Positions 44,912 to 54,209 of a stretch of 64,000 nt of DNA are shown here, in pieces. The translations under genes were made by a program, and so were the position numbers. The notes beneath the pieces are model-generated. The model had not been told where the DNA came from and ran no database searches. It was given only the letters and a program-made list of their open reading frames with translations. Source of the DNA: Pseudemcibacter aquimaris (GTDB lineage: Bacteria > Pseudomonadota > Alphaproteobacteria > Sphingomonadales > Emcibacteraceae); the NCBI RefSeq assembly GCF_028869115.1, contig NZ_CP079800.1, positions 2,827,501 through 2,891,500 of the forward strand, read 5' to 3'. Numbering within the stretch: position 1 is the stretch's first letter; each line of letters starts with the position of its first letter.

Positions 44912-44927
44912 TTAACTTTTTGTTAAC
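44912..44927. promoter_or_regulatory. CtrA-type binding box
   Basis: TTAACTTTTTGTTAAC fits TTAA-N7-TTAAC exactly. It lies 26 bases upstream of the PAS kinase start (44886), with a CcrM-type GATTC (44889-44893) in between. On the other side is the end of tadC, so it must serve the kinase gene. Confidence 0.65.
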
Positions 44928-44958
44928 CATAGTGTTTTTTTAGGCTCTAAACCCTTGA

Positions 44959-45939
44959 TTATGTAACGTTAATTAGGCTGTCATTAATAGAACATGTTGC
45001 CGAACCCAATAGTACAATAAAGAGGGTTGGCAGAATGAATAAGATCAATGGAATAGTCATAATTGCAGGAAGACGCGCTGCTTTTTCCTCTGCTTTCATG
45101 AAACGTTCATTTCTGAATTCATCCGAAAGTACGCGCAATGAATGCGCAAGCGGCGTACCGTATCTTTCTGATTGGATTAATGTCGCAGTAACAGCTTTAA
45201 TAGAGGGCAAATCAATGCGGCTTGCCAAATTTTGAAGTGCTATCTTACGTTCCGGTAAGAAGCCAAGTTCAATAGCTGTTAAATTAAATTCATCGGCGAG
45301 CTCAGGATTAGAAGAGCCCATTTCTCTTACCACACGTGTGATTGCACCGTCCAAAGTCAAACCTGCCTCAGCACAAATCACAAGCAAATCAAGCATATCA
45401 GGTAGTGATTTTTGAATTTCATGATTTCTTTTGTCAGTATGATTTTTTAAGTAAAGCTCCGGCGAATACGATGCGGCTAATGATGAGCCAACAACAACCA
45501 ATAACTTTTGGCTTTGGTTTAATTCAAACAAGCCCAACGCATAAACAACAATAATCGCAATAATCGCAACCAAAACAGGCATAACGATTTTAAAAAACAT
45601 GAATATAACAAGCGCTTCTTTACTTCTATAACCTGCCTGGATCAGTTTTTGTTGATATTTTTCTGCCTGTTCATTCTTGACCAGGTTAAACTTGCTAACC
45701 AAGTCCCCCATCATACCAACAGATTTCTTTTTCTTTACTGTCTGACGTCTTTTTACCGGCGCAACATAACCGCGTTTCAAATCATTTCTGCGCGCCTGCA
45801 AAGATTTGATTTTGCTATCCATACCATCCTTAACGATGCCTGTACTCCATATAGCCATCATCACAAGGAAAGCAGAAGCCGCCGCTAATAATGTGATTAC
45901 ATCTTCACCTGTTATGCCATCTGGTAAAAATTGTTCCAT
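44959..45939 (-). CDS. tadC: Tad pilus inner-membrane protein TadC
   Basis: 326 aa, T2SSF family platform protein. An N-terminal helix, a basic cytoplasmic loop, two helices about 105-155, the T2SSF domain (DMLDLLVICAEAGLTLDGAI), and C-terminal helices. It works with TadB as the pilus assembly platform. Last gene of the locus, 2 bases after tadB. Confidence 0.93.
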   Translation of the reverse strand: MEQFLPDGITGEDVITLLAAASAFLVMMAIWSTGIVKDGMDSKIKSLQARRNDLKRGYVAPVKRRQTVKKKKSVGMMGDLVSKFNLVKNEQAEKYQQKLIQAGYRSKEALVIFMFFKIVMPVLVAIIAIIVVYALGLFELNQSQKLLVVVGSSLAASYSPELYLKNHTDKRNHEIQKSLPDMLDLLVICAEAGLTLDGAITRVVREMGSSNPELADEFNLTAIELGFLPERKIALQNLASRIDLPSIKAVTATLIQSERYGTPLAHSLRVLSDEFRNERFMKAEEKAARLPAIMTIPLILFILPTLFIVLLGSATCSINDSLINVT

Positions 45940-45941
45940 GA

Positions 45942-46919
45942 TTACGTCTCAAAATTAATCATTTTAGAAATAATGAAGATGCCAATCGACATCCAAACAG
46001 CCCCAATTAACAGTGCCACCTGCCCACGCGGATCGGTGAACATCACGCTGATATATTCATAATTCACAATAGACATTAACCCAGTCATTACAAATGGCAA
46101 GGCGCCAATGATACCCGCACTTGCACGACCCTCTGATGACATGGCTTTAATCTTAAGTTTTAACTGCGCTCTGCCGCGAAGAATACTGGATAGGTTTGCA
46201 AGAGTTTCACTTAAGTTACCACCTGTTTCTTGTTGCACAGAAATACAAATCACAAAGAATTTAAATTCTGGCGTTTCAAGACGCTCTGATGTCTGCCATA
46301 ACGCCTCATCCAGTGTTTTACCGAACCTAACTTCATCACTGATTATTTTAAACTCGGTCGAAATCGGATCTTCCATTTCTTGTGCTACAGCCGCAATAGA
46401 TTCCGTGACCGGCAAACCTGCCTTAAGACCACGAACAATTAAGTCAATTGCTTCAGGGAACTGAACTGTAAATGCATTTAACCTTCTGTTGATGGCCATC
46501 GAAACATAAAGATGAGGTATAAAAAGCCCCACAGCTACAGAAACTGCGATAGAAGGTACGAGTGAAACTGTGCTAAACAGAAACAGTAGAACCAACGTTA
46601 CAAACGCCACAATACAATTTGCTGTTATGTAATTTTTAAACGTAATATTACGCCCTGTACGTCTTAATCTTTTACGTAATTCTTCAGGTTTAGGGATGAG
46701 ACCATCAAGTACAGAGGTTTCTTGCTTTTTAAATAGAACTTTCTTCTGTTCTTCGATGATAGCAGCGTTGCCGTGACGTCCTTTAATCTTATTCAATCGA
46801 GATTTTGTGACTTTTCTGGTTTTCCCAAAAATATTCATTGCCACAATCACAGTTCCAGCAATGATCAGGACACCTAGAAATACAGCAATCATCAATAATG
46901 TAGGATTATCAACTATCAT
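45942..46919 (-). CDS. tadB: Tad pilus inner-membrane protein TadB
   Basis: 325 aa, T2SSF family. Membrane helices at the N-terminus, in the middle (about 105-145) and at the end; T2SSF core with FPEAIDLIVRGLKAGLPVTE and QETGGNLSETLANLS. Pairs with TadC. Follows cpaF by 9 bases. Confidence 0.93.
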   Translation of the reverse strand: MIVDNPTLLMIAVFLGVLIIAGTVIVAMNIFGKTRKVTKSRLNKIKGRHGNAAIIEEQKKVLFKKQETSVLDGLIPKPEELRKRLRRTGRNITFKNYITANCIVAFVTLVLLFLFSTVSLVPSIAVSVAVGLFIPHLYVSMAINRRLNAFTVQFPEAIDLIVRGLKAGLPVTESIAAVAQEMEDPISTEFKIISDEVRFGKTLDEALWQTSERLETPEFKFFVICISVQQETGGNLSETLANLSSILRGRAQLKLKIKAMSSEGRASAGIIGALPFVMTGLMSIVNYEYISVMFTDPRGQVALLIGAVWMSIGIFIISKMINFET

Positions 46920-46928
46920 CTATCTTTC

Positions 46929-48659
46929 CTATAAGGCCTCCATCAATGCACGATCAAGTCCGTAATATTTTGCTTTTTCGATAAAGTTAGGACGAAGTCC
47001 AGTAGGTCTAAAGCGGCCCTCAAGGTTTCCTTCAGCGTCTTCACCTGTAAATTCATAAAGGAATAATTCTTGGGTCGTAATAACATCGCCTTCCATGCCT
47101 ACAACTTCAGTAATAGACGCGCAACGTCTGCCACCATCTCTCATACGGGACACTTGTACGATAAGGTCCACGGCACCTGCAATTTGCTCTCTTACTGCTT
47201 TCTGCGGCAATTTAAGATCAGCCATACCGATCATATTTTCCATACGCGTTAAGGCTTCTCTCGGATTATTAGCATGGAGCGTACACATTGAACCATCATG
47301 GCCAGTATTCATCGCCTGAAGCACGTCAAATGCCTCTGCACCACGAACCTCACCAAGAATAATTCTATCAGGACGCATACGAAGTGCGTTTTTCACCAAA
47401 TCTCTCATGGTAACTTCGCCTTTGCCTTCTAAGTTGGCTGGGCGAGTTTCCAAACGTACAACATGTGGCTGTTGCATCTGCAGTTCGGCTGTATCCTCAA
47501 TGGTTACAACACGCTCGCCTACATCAATCATACGCGACAGAGCATTCAGCATTGTTGTTTTACCAGAACCTGTACCACCAGAAATAAGGATATTAAGTCT
47601 ACTTGCCGAAGAAATCTTAAGAACCGTTGCCATGCGGTGCGACATACTACCGAAATCAATCATTTTATCTAGGGTGATTTTCTGTTTGGCGAACTTACGA
47701 ATGGAGATCGACGCGCCATCGATAGCAAGTGGTGGAATAATAATGTTAACACGGCTACCGTCTTTTAAGCGCGCGTCACAAATTGGTGTTGTTTCATCAA
47801 CGCGGCGGCCCACTGCATTCACAATTCTGGTACAGATATTCATCAGATGCTGATCATCACGGAATGTTACATCAGAAAGTTGAATTTTACCTGATTTTTC
47901 AATGTAGACCTGCTTTGGTCCATTGACCATGATTTCGGTCACATCTTCATTTTCCAGAAGCGGCTCAAGCGGCCCCAATCCAAGCATATCATTCAGAAGC
48001 ATTTTAACCAGTTCACGCTGCTCGCGTAAATTCAGGTTAATCTTCTCTTGAGCCATAAGCTCATTCACAGCTTCACTGACTTGATCGGCTAGATCAGAAC
48101 GATCCATTTCATTGGCCGCAGCCGCATCAATATATTCAAGCAATAAAGGCTGAAGCTTATCTTTGGCTTCAATAATACTTTCTTTACTGGCTAACTGATC
48201 TTGCTCGACCTTATTCTTTTGCGCCTTAGTTTTTTTCTTAACGATTGACTCTTCTTTTTTAGGGGCAGCTTCTTCTTTATCATTGCTAGCACCCACAGAA
48301 ATAAGATCATTAAGCAAAACAGTCGTCAAATCACGTCTCTCTAGATCATTGATCTGCAATCTGTGATTTTTAACAACATCATTGATAATGTTTTCAATGA
48401 TCGCAACAGCGTCGCCACGCGACATCTCTTTTGCTTCTTTTGCGGAAATTTTCTCTTCTAACACCGGCTCAATAAGTTCATACGCCTTATCCACCACATT
48501 TGCATCCGAAGACATATATTTTGTCTCAACAGAATTATCTAATGCACGCTTATTATGAGCACCTGCAGGCGCACCAGCGCTTGACTTCTTCATTGGTGTA
48601 ATAGTACCCGAAGAAGCAGATGAGTTAGATAACGATTTTCTTCCAAATGATGGTTTCAT
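46929..48659 (-). CDS. cpaF: Tad pilus ATPase CpaF/TadA with duplicated N-terminal domain
   Basis: 576 aa, longer than usual. The ATPase core has Walker [10 protein letters not shown] (361-369), RIILGEVRG and the TLHAN box. The N-terminal helical domain occurs twice: residues about 57-124 and 161-229, both following the pattern L-x-P-(V/L)-L-(E/L)-E ... M-x-R-x-D ... LLNDxxxxG. A Lys/Glu-rich linker (KKKTKAQKNK) joins them. Powers assembly of the Flp pilus. The orphan paralogue at 2575 has only one copy. Confidence 0.95.
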   Translation of the reverse strand: MKPSFGRKSLSNSSASSGTITPMKKSSAGAPAGAHNKRALDNSVETKYMSSDANVVDKAYELIEPVLEEKISAKEAKEMSRGDAVAIIENIINDVVKNHRLQINDLERRDLTTVLLNDLISVGASNDKEEAAPKKEESIVKKKTKAQKNKVEQDQLASKESIIEAKDKLQPLLLEYIDAAAANEMDRSDLADQVSEAVNELMAQEKINLNLREQRELVKMLLNDMLGLGPLEPLLENEDVTEIMVNGPKQVYIEKSGKIQLSDVTFRDDQHLMNICTRIVNAVGRRVDETTPICDARLKDGSRVNIIIPPLAIDGASISIRKFAKQKITLDKMIDFGSMSHRMATVLKISSASRLNILISGGTGSGKTTMLNALSRMIDVGERVVTIEDTAELQMQQPHVVRLETRPANLEGKGEVTMRDLVKNALRMRPDRIILGEVRGAEAFDVLQAMNTGHDGSMCTLHANNPREALTRMENMIGMADLKLPQKAVREQIAGAVDLIVQVSRMRDGGRRCASITEVVGMEGDVITTQELFLYEFTGEDAEGNLEGRFRPTGLRPNFIEKAKYYGLDRALMEAL

Positions 48660-48682
48660 TGTATTCTACTGTTATTACGCAT

Positions 48683-49903
48683 TCACTTTTGCTTAACTAA
48701 GCCAAGCTTTTCAAGCAAGCCTGGCTGTTTTGCCGACTTATCATTTACTATTGAATCACAAATATTGTTGATTACTTTAGAAATCTTGCTGTGTTTCGCT
48801 GATTGAGCTAGCACTTTGCCACTTTTAGCGACTTGAACCATTAACTTTTGATCCAGTGGAATTTCCCAATCACAACTTCTTTCAATTGTAGCTTCGAAAT
48901 CCTTTTTGCTGACTTCACATAGTGTCGGGCCGTTTACCTTGTTCAATACGATTTTAATATTAACCTGCGGTGATACAGACGTACAATATGATATCATTCG
49001 AACCATATCCCGTGTTGCAGCTAATGATAAGTCTGACACGAGTATTACTTCATCGCTCTCACTAATCAGCATTGGATAATCTGCAACAGTGTTTTTCGGC
49101 AGATCCAAAATAACATATTTAAAGTTACTACGCATTTCTGCAAGCAAATGACTTAGCGCAGCCGGATCAGTATAAGATGGATCATTTAACGGTGCTTCAG
49201 AACCAAGAATTGATAAATTATCGCTCTCTTTAATCATAGCGCGTTCAATAAAAAGCCCATCAACACGATTTGGGTTTTCTAGAGCATCTGTTAATCCTCT
49301 TCCTGGCTCCAAATCAAATGTAAGAGCACCAACACCAAAATGCATATCTAAATCTAAAAGCGCTGTATTTTGCTTTCTATCATTGGCTAAAATCCAAGCG
49401 AGATTGGTAGCAATTAAACTGCCACCAGCACCGCCACGAATGCTAATAACCGAAACAAGTTTATCTTTAAAGCTTTCCTCTTCATGCACAACCGTATCAA
49501 CGGGTGCTCTTAACGTATGCTCCGCATTGATGAAAGCTTCCCTTAATTGCTCCGTATCAACAGGTTTCACCAGATAATCCTGTACACCACAGGCGATCAT
49601 ATTCCGGTAAAAATTAACATCATTGACTGTACCAATAGTAATAACCATTGTCCCAGGCTCGCAAACCTCTGCCAGTGCGTTGATATCATCTTCGGGGTCC
49701 ACCGAATTTGACAAATCTACTAATAAATATTGCGGCGATCCTAATGATGCTAACGTACGGATAGCACTTTCAATACCACCCATTTTAATTTGTGATGTAT
49801 CCCAATCCCGTTCATTAATAACAGGGACTAAATTCTGGGTTGTTTCATCATCACATAAATAGGCACCAAATATCTGTGCCCCAGTCTTTGCTTGATTTTC
49901 CAT
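48683..49903 (-). CDS. cpaE: Tad pilus localisation protein CpaE/TadZ
   Basis: 406 aa. N-terminal receiver-like domain followed by a ParA/MinD-type domain. The Walker-like loop reads SIRGGAGGSLIATNLAW, lacking the usual Lys of GKST, as in atypical TadZ proteins. LDLDMHFGVGALTFDL supplies the DxD-type region. Places the pilus machine at the pole in Caulobacter. 3 bases from cpaD. Confidence 0.92.
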   Translation of the reverse strand: MENQAKTGAQIFGAYLCDDETTQNLVPVINERDWDTSQIKMGGIESAIRTLASLGSPQYLLVDLSNSVDPEDDINALAEVCEPGTMVITIGTVNDVNFYRNMIACGVQDYLVKPVDTEQLREAFINAEHTLRAPVDTVVHEEESFKDKLVSVISIRGGAGGSLIATNLAWILANDRKQNTALLDLDMHFGVGALTFDLEPGRGLTDALENPNRVDGLFIERAMIKESDNLSILGSEAPLNDPSYTDPAALSHLLAEMRSNFKYVILDLPKNTVADYPMLISESDEVILVSDLSLAATRDMVRMISYCTSVSPQVNIKIVLNKVNGPTLCEVSKKDFEATIERSCDWEIPLDQKLMVQVAKSGKVLAQSAKHSKISKVINNICDSIVNDKSAKQPGLLEKLGLVKQK

Positions 49904-49905
49904 CG

Positions 49906-50607
49906 TTATTGGCTCCCCCCAGTGACTTCAGTCGCTGACGCTTCTGATACAGTAACAACTCTAGACTGATATCTTTCTACTGCAAGTGCTGTACGCTCGG
50001 CGTTTACTGGCCCACCCTTAGCGCCAGTGATCAGATCTTTAGGATTTGCAACCATCAAGCCAAGATTTGCTTGGATTGAACAGCCAATATTGTTAAGTGG
50101 TGCGTTTTCATAATTAGGATACGACGGTTGTGACCAGCCACATTCAGGTAACGTTACAACATATTTTGAAATAATAAGTCGTCCTGAATTTGCCTTTGGC
50201 TCCATACCATAAGGAGTAACCATTGAAGACATATATAATCCACTTTCCTTTAATAGGTCGGACATATGCGCCAATCTTTTGGCATCAATATCAGAAAGCT
50301 CCCCGTTAGCATCTAACGGAAAATCCATACTAAATTCATCACCATATTTAACATTGGATGTTCTTAGGAAATAATTCAGACGATCAACTTCAGATTTTGT
50401 AAGAGCCACTTGTCCTGCTTCAAATTGGATAGAAAACGGAACTCGAACCATCTCAACTTGATTACGTTGCTGAGGTTCCACACCTGTATAATTTGTCAGA
50501 CTATTTCCGCATCCAGAAAGAAACGTCACACAAGCCGCTACCGTAGCAACAGTTTTAAAATTCTTTTTGAAATTTTTATTGGAGTCTTTGTTAATTATTT
50601 TTTTCAT
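49906..50607 (-). CDS. cpaD: Tad pilus lipoprotein CpaD
   Basis: 233 aa. Lipobox FLSGC (Cys33) after a long basic signal. The CpaD-type segment SGRLIISKYVVTLPECGWSQ and GCSIQANLGLMVANPKDLI are diagnostic. Periplasmic/outer-membrane partner of the secretin. Follows cpaC by 9 bases. Confidence 0.92.
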   Translation of the reverse strand: MKKIINKDSNKNFKKNFKTVATVAACVTFLSGCGNSLTNYTGVEPQQRNQVEMVRVPFSIQFEAGQVALTKSEVDRLNYFLRTSNVKYGDEFSMDFPLDANGELSDIDAKRLAHMSDLLKESGLYMSSMVTPYGMEPKANSGRLIISKYVVTLPECGWSQPSYPNYENAPLNNIGCSIQANLGLMVANPKDLITGAKGGPVNAERTALAVERYQSRVVTVSEASATEVTGGSQ

Positions 50608-50616
50608 TTTCCTCTC

Positions 50617-52029
50617 CTATTCCAAAATAAAGCCAGCAGCACCTTTAATTCTTTGCCCATTGGCACCTTGAATTGGTTCTGGATTATTTGTAGCAGTGCC
50701 AACAAAAGATTTTCCTTCCAGATATCTTTCTCTATCATTCGGATATCTAAAGTTATCTGTTGGCAAATGCATGTTATCGTCATTGTTCGGCTTAACTATG
50801 TAAGGAGTAACAATCACTACGAGTTCAGATTCTTGTCTTGTAAATTCACTAGATTTAAAAAGAGCACCAATAATCGGAATATCAGCTAACCATGGGAATT
50901 TAGTCAGATCGTGTACACCACTATTCTGCATTAAACCCGCAACAGCAAAACTTTGCCCACTTCCAAGCTCAACAGTAGTTTCTACCTTCCTCGTACTTAA
51001 TGCAGGAATATTTAAACCTTGAACTGTAATCGCACCAGAAGATGTAAGCTGACTTACTTCTGGATTGAGATGAATATTTATTCTGCCGCTATCTAAAACA
51101 ACAGGTGTAAAGTTTAGCGCCACGCCAAACTCTTTATACTGAACACTAATCCCTTGTTGCTGGAACACAGGAACTGGATATTCACCACCAGCAAGAAAAC
51201 TGGCACTTTCACCAGAAAGTGTAGTTAAATTTGGTTCAGCGAGAACGGAAATCACGCCTTCTTCTTCCATTGCATCAACAAGGAAGTTCACATCAAGATT
51301 ACCAATCGGCAATCTACCAAAGAAGTTACCGCCATCTGTTGTAAACACCGCTCCATCGGTAGGAGCAGCGCCGACGCCTATACCCGAGAATGCATCACGC
51401 CCTTGCGCAATACCAACCATAGTCCCACCGGATGTCGACAGCAGATTTTCCCAGTTAAAACCTAGCTGCTTCATTGTTTCTCTGCCTACTTCCGCGATCC
51501 TAACACGTAAATTCACCTGAACAGGTGTTGCAATTTGCAACTTATTCATAATCGTGCTTTCGGCACCAATAAACTCTGTTGCCATCCTGCGCGCTTCTTC
51601 AGCTTGTTCAGGGTTTTTAACATGCCCAGTCAGAATAAGTAGGCCTTCATATACTTCCACTTTAATTCTTGAATCAGGCATAACCGTATTCAATGCAGCC
51701 TCAAAATTACCAAGGTTATGATTAACCGTAACTTCACCTTCAAAGACAACTTCGTCATCTTCTGAGATAGCATAAAGACTAGTTTGTCCCTGTCGTTTAC
51801 CGAATACATAGGCAAGTGTAGGTGATTTAATCTGGATATCCGCAATTGTTGGGTCAGCAATAAAAACGTTATCAACATCTTTATCAAACCTAACGAGCGT
51901 ACCTTTACTTACCTCTATACTGATATGTTCTTTTTCCTGTGCATTTGCAGAAATTGCCATGAACGAACCGCTGAATAACGTAATAATCATAAGGCTGATA
52001 TGGCTGATATTTTTTATTGTTTTTATCAT
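50617..52029 (-). CDS. cpaC: Tad pilus secretin CpaC/RcpA
   Basis: 470 aa. Signal peptide (cleavage near SANAQ), pilus-assembly N-domain with BON-like GLLILTGHVKNPEQAEEARR, then the secretin domain (VLAEPNLTTLSGESASFLAGGE; SGQSFAVAGLMQ). Forms the outer-membrane pore for the pilus. The C-terminal tail of about 40 residues is polar. Confidence 0.95.
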   Translation of the reverse strand: MIKTIKNISHISLMIITLFSGSFMAISANAQEKEHISIEVSKGTLVRFDKDVDNVFIADPTIADIQIKSPTLAYVFGKRQGQTSLYAISEDDEVVFEGEVTVNHNLGNFEAALNTVMPDSRIKVEVYEGLLILTGHVKNPEQAEEARRMATEFIGAESTIMNKLQIATPVQVNLRVRIAEVGRETMKQLGFNWENLLSTSGGTMVGIAQGRDAFSGIGVGAAPTDGAVFTTDGGNFFGRLPIGNLDVNFLVDAMEEEGVISVLAEPNLTTLSGESASFLAGGEYPVPVFQQQGISVQYKEFGVALNFTPVVLDSGRINIHLNPEVSQLTSSGAITVQGLNIPALSTRKVETTVELGSGQSFAVAGLMQNSGVHDLTKFPWLADIPIIGALFKSSEFTRQESELVVIVTPYIVKPNNDDNMHLPTDNFRYPNDRERYLEGKSFVGTATNNPEPIQGANGQRIKGAAGFILE

Positions 52030-52057
52030 TTTATATCTCTCTATCTCTTTTTTGCCT

Positions 52058-52969
52058 TTAGTTATTCACGCGCGCTTCCGTAAAGGATAACTCTTGGGCC
52101 TGCTCCGCCCTCAGCACACGAACCTTTTTAACTTTATTTGTTTGATTGCCAAGTTCAGTATTACCGCCAGCAACTGTGCTGACATCATTGATGTAAGTAA
52201 TCGTTCTTGCTTGATTATTCATCATTCTGGCCACCCCCTCATCATCTTCCGATTCAACGGCCAAACTTCTTAATGAAAGGGAAAGTTCACCCATTCTTGA
52301 CATAAGAGCCACTTTTTCCGCTTGTTTTGGTGTTACTTCAAAAGTAGCAATTTTACCGATAGTCGGTGTATTTGTTTCATTATTCATAAAGGTATCAATA
52401 GCGAGAACCCGAATATCCTTCATCACGGTTTCTGTCACTTCCGATGAAAACTCATTGTCACCTGCCCCAAACACAACATTATGAGTAAGAAGTACATCAA
52501 CCTTATCACCCGGAAAAATAAAACCAGAAATGCCAGATTTTGAATTGATATTAATGGATATCGCTCTGTTACCAGGCGTAAGTACCGCAGCCATGAAGCC
52601 GCGATCACCAGGCTTTACGATTTGTCCATTTAATACAGGCTCTCCTGCTACGATTGGCAATTTCACGACAGAACCCAAAACGTCATTAATTTGTTCTTCC
52701 GCAACTGCATCAGATGTTTTTTGAATATAATTCGGATTGATATTATCCATTGGCCAATTTTGCCACTCAAGGTCTTCTCGTTTAAGGAAAAAACCCGTCC
52801 GGATAACTTTATTAGCCACTAATACTTCAGTGTATGTGGGCTCAGGTGCTTCTGCTACTACCTGAACGGCTTCTGGATTAGTCACGAGAGATCTGGCGAT
52901 AAGTGCAGCCACGCCGGCTACAACTAGCGCGATTCCAATTAGGACTATGCTTCTTATATTTATATCCAT
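52058..52969 (-). CDS. cpaB: Tad pilus assembly protein CpaB/RcpC
   Basis: 303 aa. One N-terminal helix (IVLIGIALVVAGVAALIA), then the SAF-like domain (LVANKVIRTGFFLKREDLEW) and RcpC region (FIFPGDKVDVLLTH). Periplasmic partner of the secretin, proposed to touch peptidoglycan. Follows cpaA by 21 bases. Confidence 0.94.
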   Translation of the reverse strand: MDINIRSIVLIGIALVVAGVAALIARSLVTNPEAVQVVAEAPEPTYTEVLVANKVIRTGFFLKREDLEWQNWPMDNINPNYIQKTSDAVAEEQINDVLGSVVKLPIVAGEPVLNGQIVKPGDRGFMAAVLTPGNRAISININSKSGISGFIFPGDKVDVLLTHNVVFGAGDNEFSSEVTETVMKDIRVLAIDTFMNNETNTPTIGKIATFEVTPKQAEKVALMSRMGELSLSLRSLAVESEDDEGVARMMNNQARTITYINDVSTVAGGNTELGNQTNKVKKVRVLRAEQAQELSFTEARVNN

Positions 52970-52990
52970 TTTCTTATCCTAACATTGTCC

Positions 52991-53524
52991 TTAATTATGA
53001 GCTTGATAAAGCTCGAAGGCTATGAATAGGCCCCCTGCTGATATCGCTACTCCATAAGGTATATTGAGTTCCTCATTTTTAAACTCATTCGACTCTGACA
53101 CACAATGGTTTACAATTTCTGAAGATTTAAGTTGAAAAATCTTTCTCCGCACATAACGATACCCTATTATCGCCGCAGATACAATACCTCCGCAAACAGT
53201 TGTTATTAAAAGAAACTTTATAGTTAACGAAGGCCCCGCCCACAATGCAACCACAGGTATTAATTTCACATCCCCACCGCCAAGCATGTTAAATGCAAAA
53301 AGCGCTAACAAAAATCCAAAAATAACAATAGAAATCGCAAAAGAGTATCCGATGTATTCCAAAGATAATGTATATCCCACAAAATACAGTGAAAGTAGAT
53401 AGATCAAATAAAGGATAAATACAGATAAGACCAAACTGTTAGGAAGCAAATAATATCGCACATCAGAAACGATTGCCCAAATCATTAGCAACACAAACAA
53501 CGATATTACAAGATTGATAATCAC
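52991..53524 (-). CDS. cpaA: Prepilin peptidase CpaA/TadV
   Basis: 177 aa. Type IV prepilin peptidase of the short, non-methylating class: conserved aspartates in SDVRYYLLPN and the GGGDVK motif, within about five membrane helices. It would cut the Flp pilins after Gly. A 142-base gap separates it from the Flp2 gene with no gene visible. Confidence 0.93.
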   Translation of the reverse strand: MIINLVISLFVLLMIWAIVSDVRYYLLPNSLVLSVFILYLIYLLSLYFVGYTLSLEYIGYSFAISIVIFGFLLALFAFNMLGGGDVKLIPVVALWAGPSLTIKFLLITTVCGGIVSAAIIGYRYVRRKIFQLKSSEIVNHCVSESNEFKNEELNIPYGVAISAGGLFIAFELYQAHN

Positions 53525-53666
53525 TTTTTTTGTTCCGATAACTAAACCGGATATGTAACATCCGATTGATTTTTATTGTTATTATTAACGTTATAAAGAA
53601 CTAATTTACTATGATACTGAACTGATTTTTTTTAGTTTTTATATTCAAATATATAATTCGGGTAAT

Positions 53667-53852
53667 TTACCCTCCGGATGATCCGGTTGTAGAGTTGGTA
53701 ATCGCAGTCCCCACCGTGGTATATTTGGTTTGAACGGCTCCGGATATCACTTGAAACCCAACGACAATTGCTAATGCAATGATAGAGGCGATTAAAGCAT
53801 ACTCTACGACAGTAGCCCCCTTTATATCCTTCAATATCTGCCTGATTTTCAT
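53667..53852 (-). CDS. flp2: Flp-type pilin (second)
   Basis: 61 aa from the ATG at 53852; longer frames reading through upstream are shadows. The leader MKIRQILKDIKG ends with Gly12, followed by ATVVEYALIASIIALAIVVG: the G/xxxxEY processing motif with Glu at +5. Ends TTGSSGG. It is separated from flp1 by a strong hairpin, so may be made at lower level. Confidence 0.9.
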   Translation of the reverse strand: MKIRQILKDIKGATVVEYALIASIIALAIVVGFQVISGAVQTKYTTVGTAITNSTTGSSGG

Positions 53853-53882
53853 TATGACACCCGACTTATTGTTATAATGCGC

Positions 53883-53919
53883 TCGAAAAGAGGGAGTTAT
53901 AAAAACACCCTCTTTTCGA
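53883..53919. terminator. Strong hairpin between the two Flp pilin genes
   Basis: Perfect 12-base arms TCGAAAAGAGGG (53883-53894) / CCCTCTTTTCGA (53908-53919), 13-base loop. No T-run follows on the minus strand, so it is more likely an RNA-stabilising or processing element than a full terminator. Confidence 0.7.
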
Positions 53920-53952
53920 ATATTATCATTCGTCCCTAAGGACCAACTAGCA

Positions 53953-54162
53953 TTAACCGCCAGATGTAGTTGTTGATGAAGTACTTGATGTTGTAGAGTT
54001 AGTAACGTCAGTACCAATTGATGTGAACTTACCGTTAATAGCACCACCAAGACTTGTTGCACCTGCAACGATAGCTAGCGCGATTAGTGCAGCGATTAGT
54101 GCATATTCGATCGCTGTTGCACCCTTTTCTGATTTACGTAATTTTGCAAATAAATTTGTCAT
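53953..54162 (-). CDS. flp1: Flp-type major pilin
   Basis: 69 aa. Leader MTNLFAKLRKSEKG with Gly14, then ATAIEYALIAALIALAIVAG: the processing and hydrophobic helix motif, Glu at +5. The C-terminus is Ser/Thr-rich (NSTTSSTSSTTTSGG), unusual in length and a possible glycosylation area. First gene of the Tad run, so probably the most expressed. An ATTGTA-TAC-TACAAT dyad lies 33-47 bases upstream. Confidence 0.92.
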   Translation of the reverse strand: MTNLFAKLRKSEKGATAIEYALIAALIALAIVAGATSLGGAINGKFTSIGTDVTNSTTSSTSSTTTSGG

Positions 54163-54194
54163 TGTTCTTGCTCCATTTATGTTTAAACAACTTC

Positions 54195-54209
54195 ATTGTA
54201 TACTACAAT
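54195..54209 (-). promoter_or_regulatory. Dyad in the flp1 promoter
   Basis: ATTGTA-TAC-TACAAT, perfect 6-base arms, 33-47 bases before flp1. It lies in a 268-base gene-free gap that must hold the promoter for the whole Tad run. No CtrA box of correct spacing was found here. Confidence 0.4.

Noticed and set aside
47407-47853. 148-aa frame opposite cpaF
   Set aside because: Lies fully inside the cpaF coding region on the other strand; Ser/Arg-rich translation typical of a shadow.
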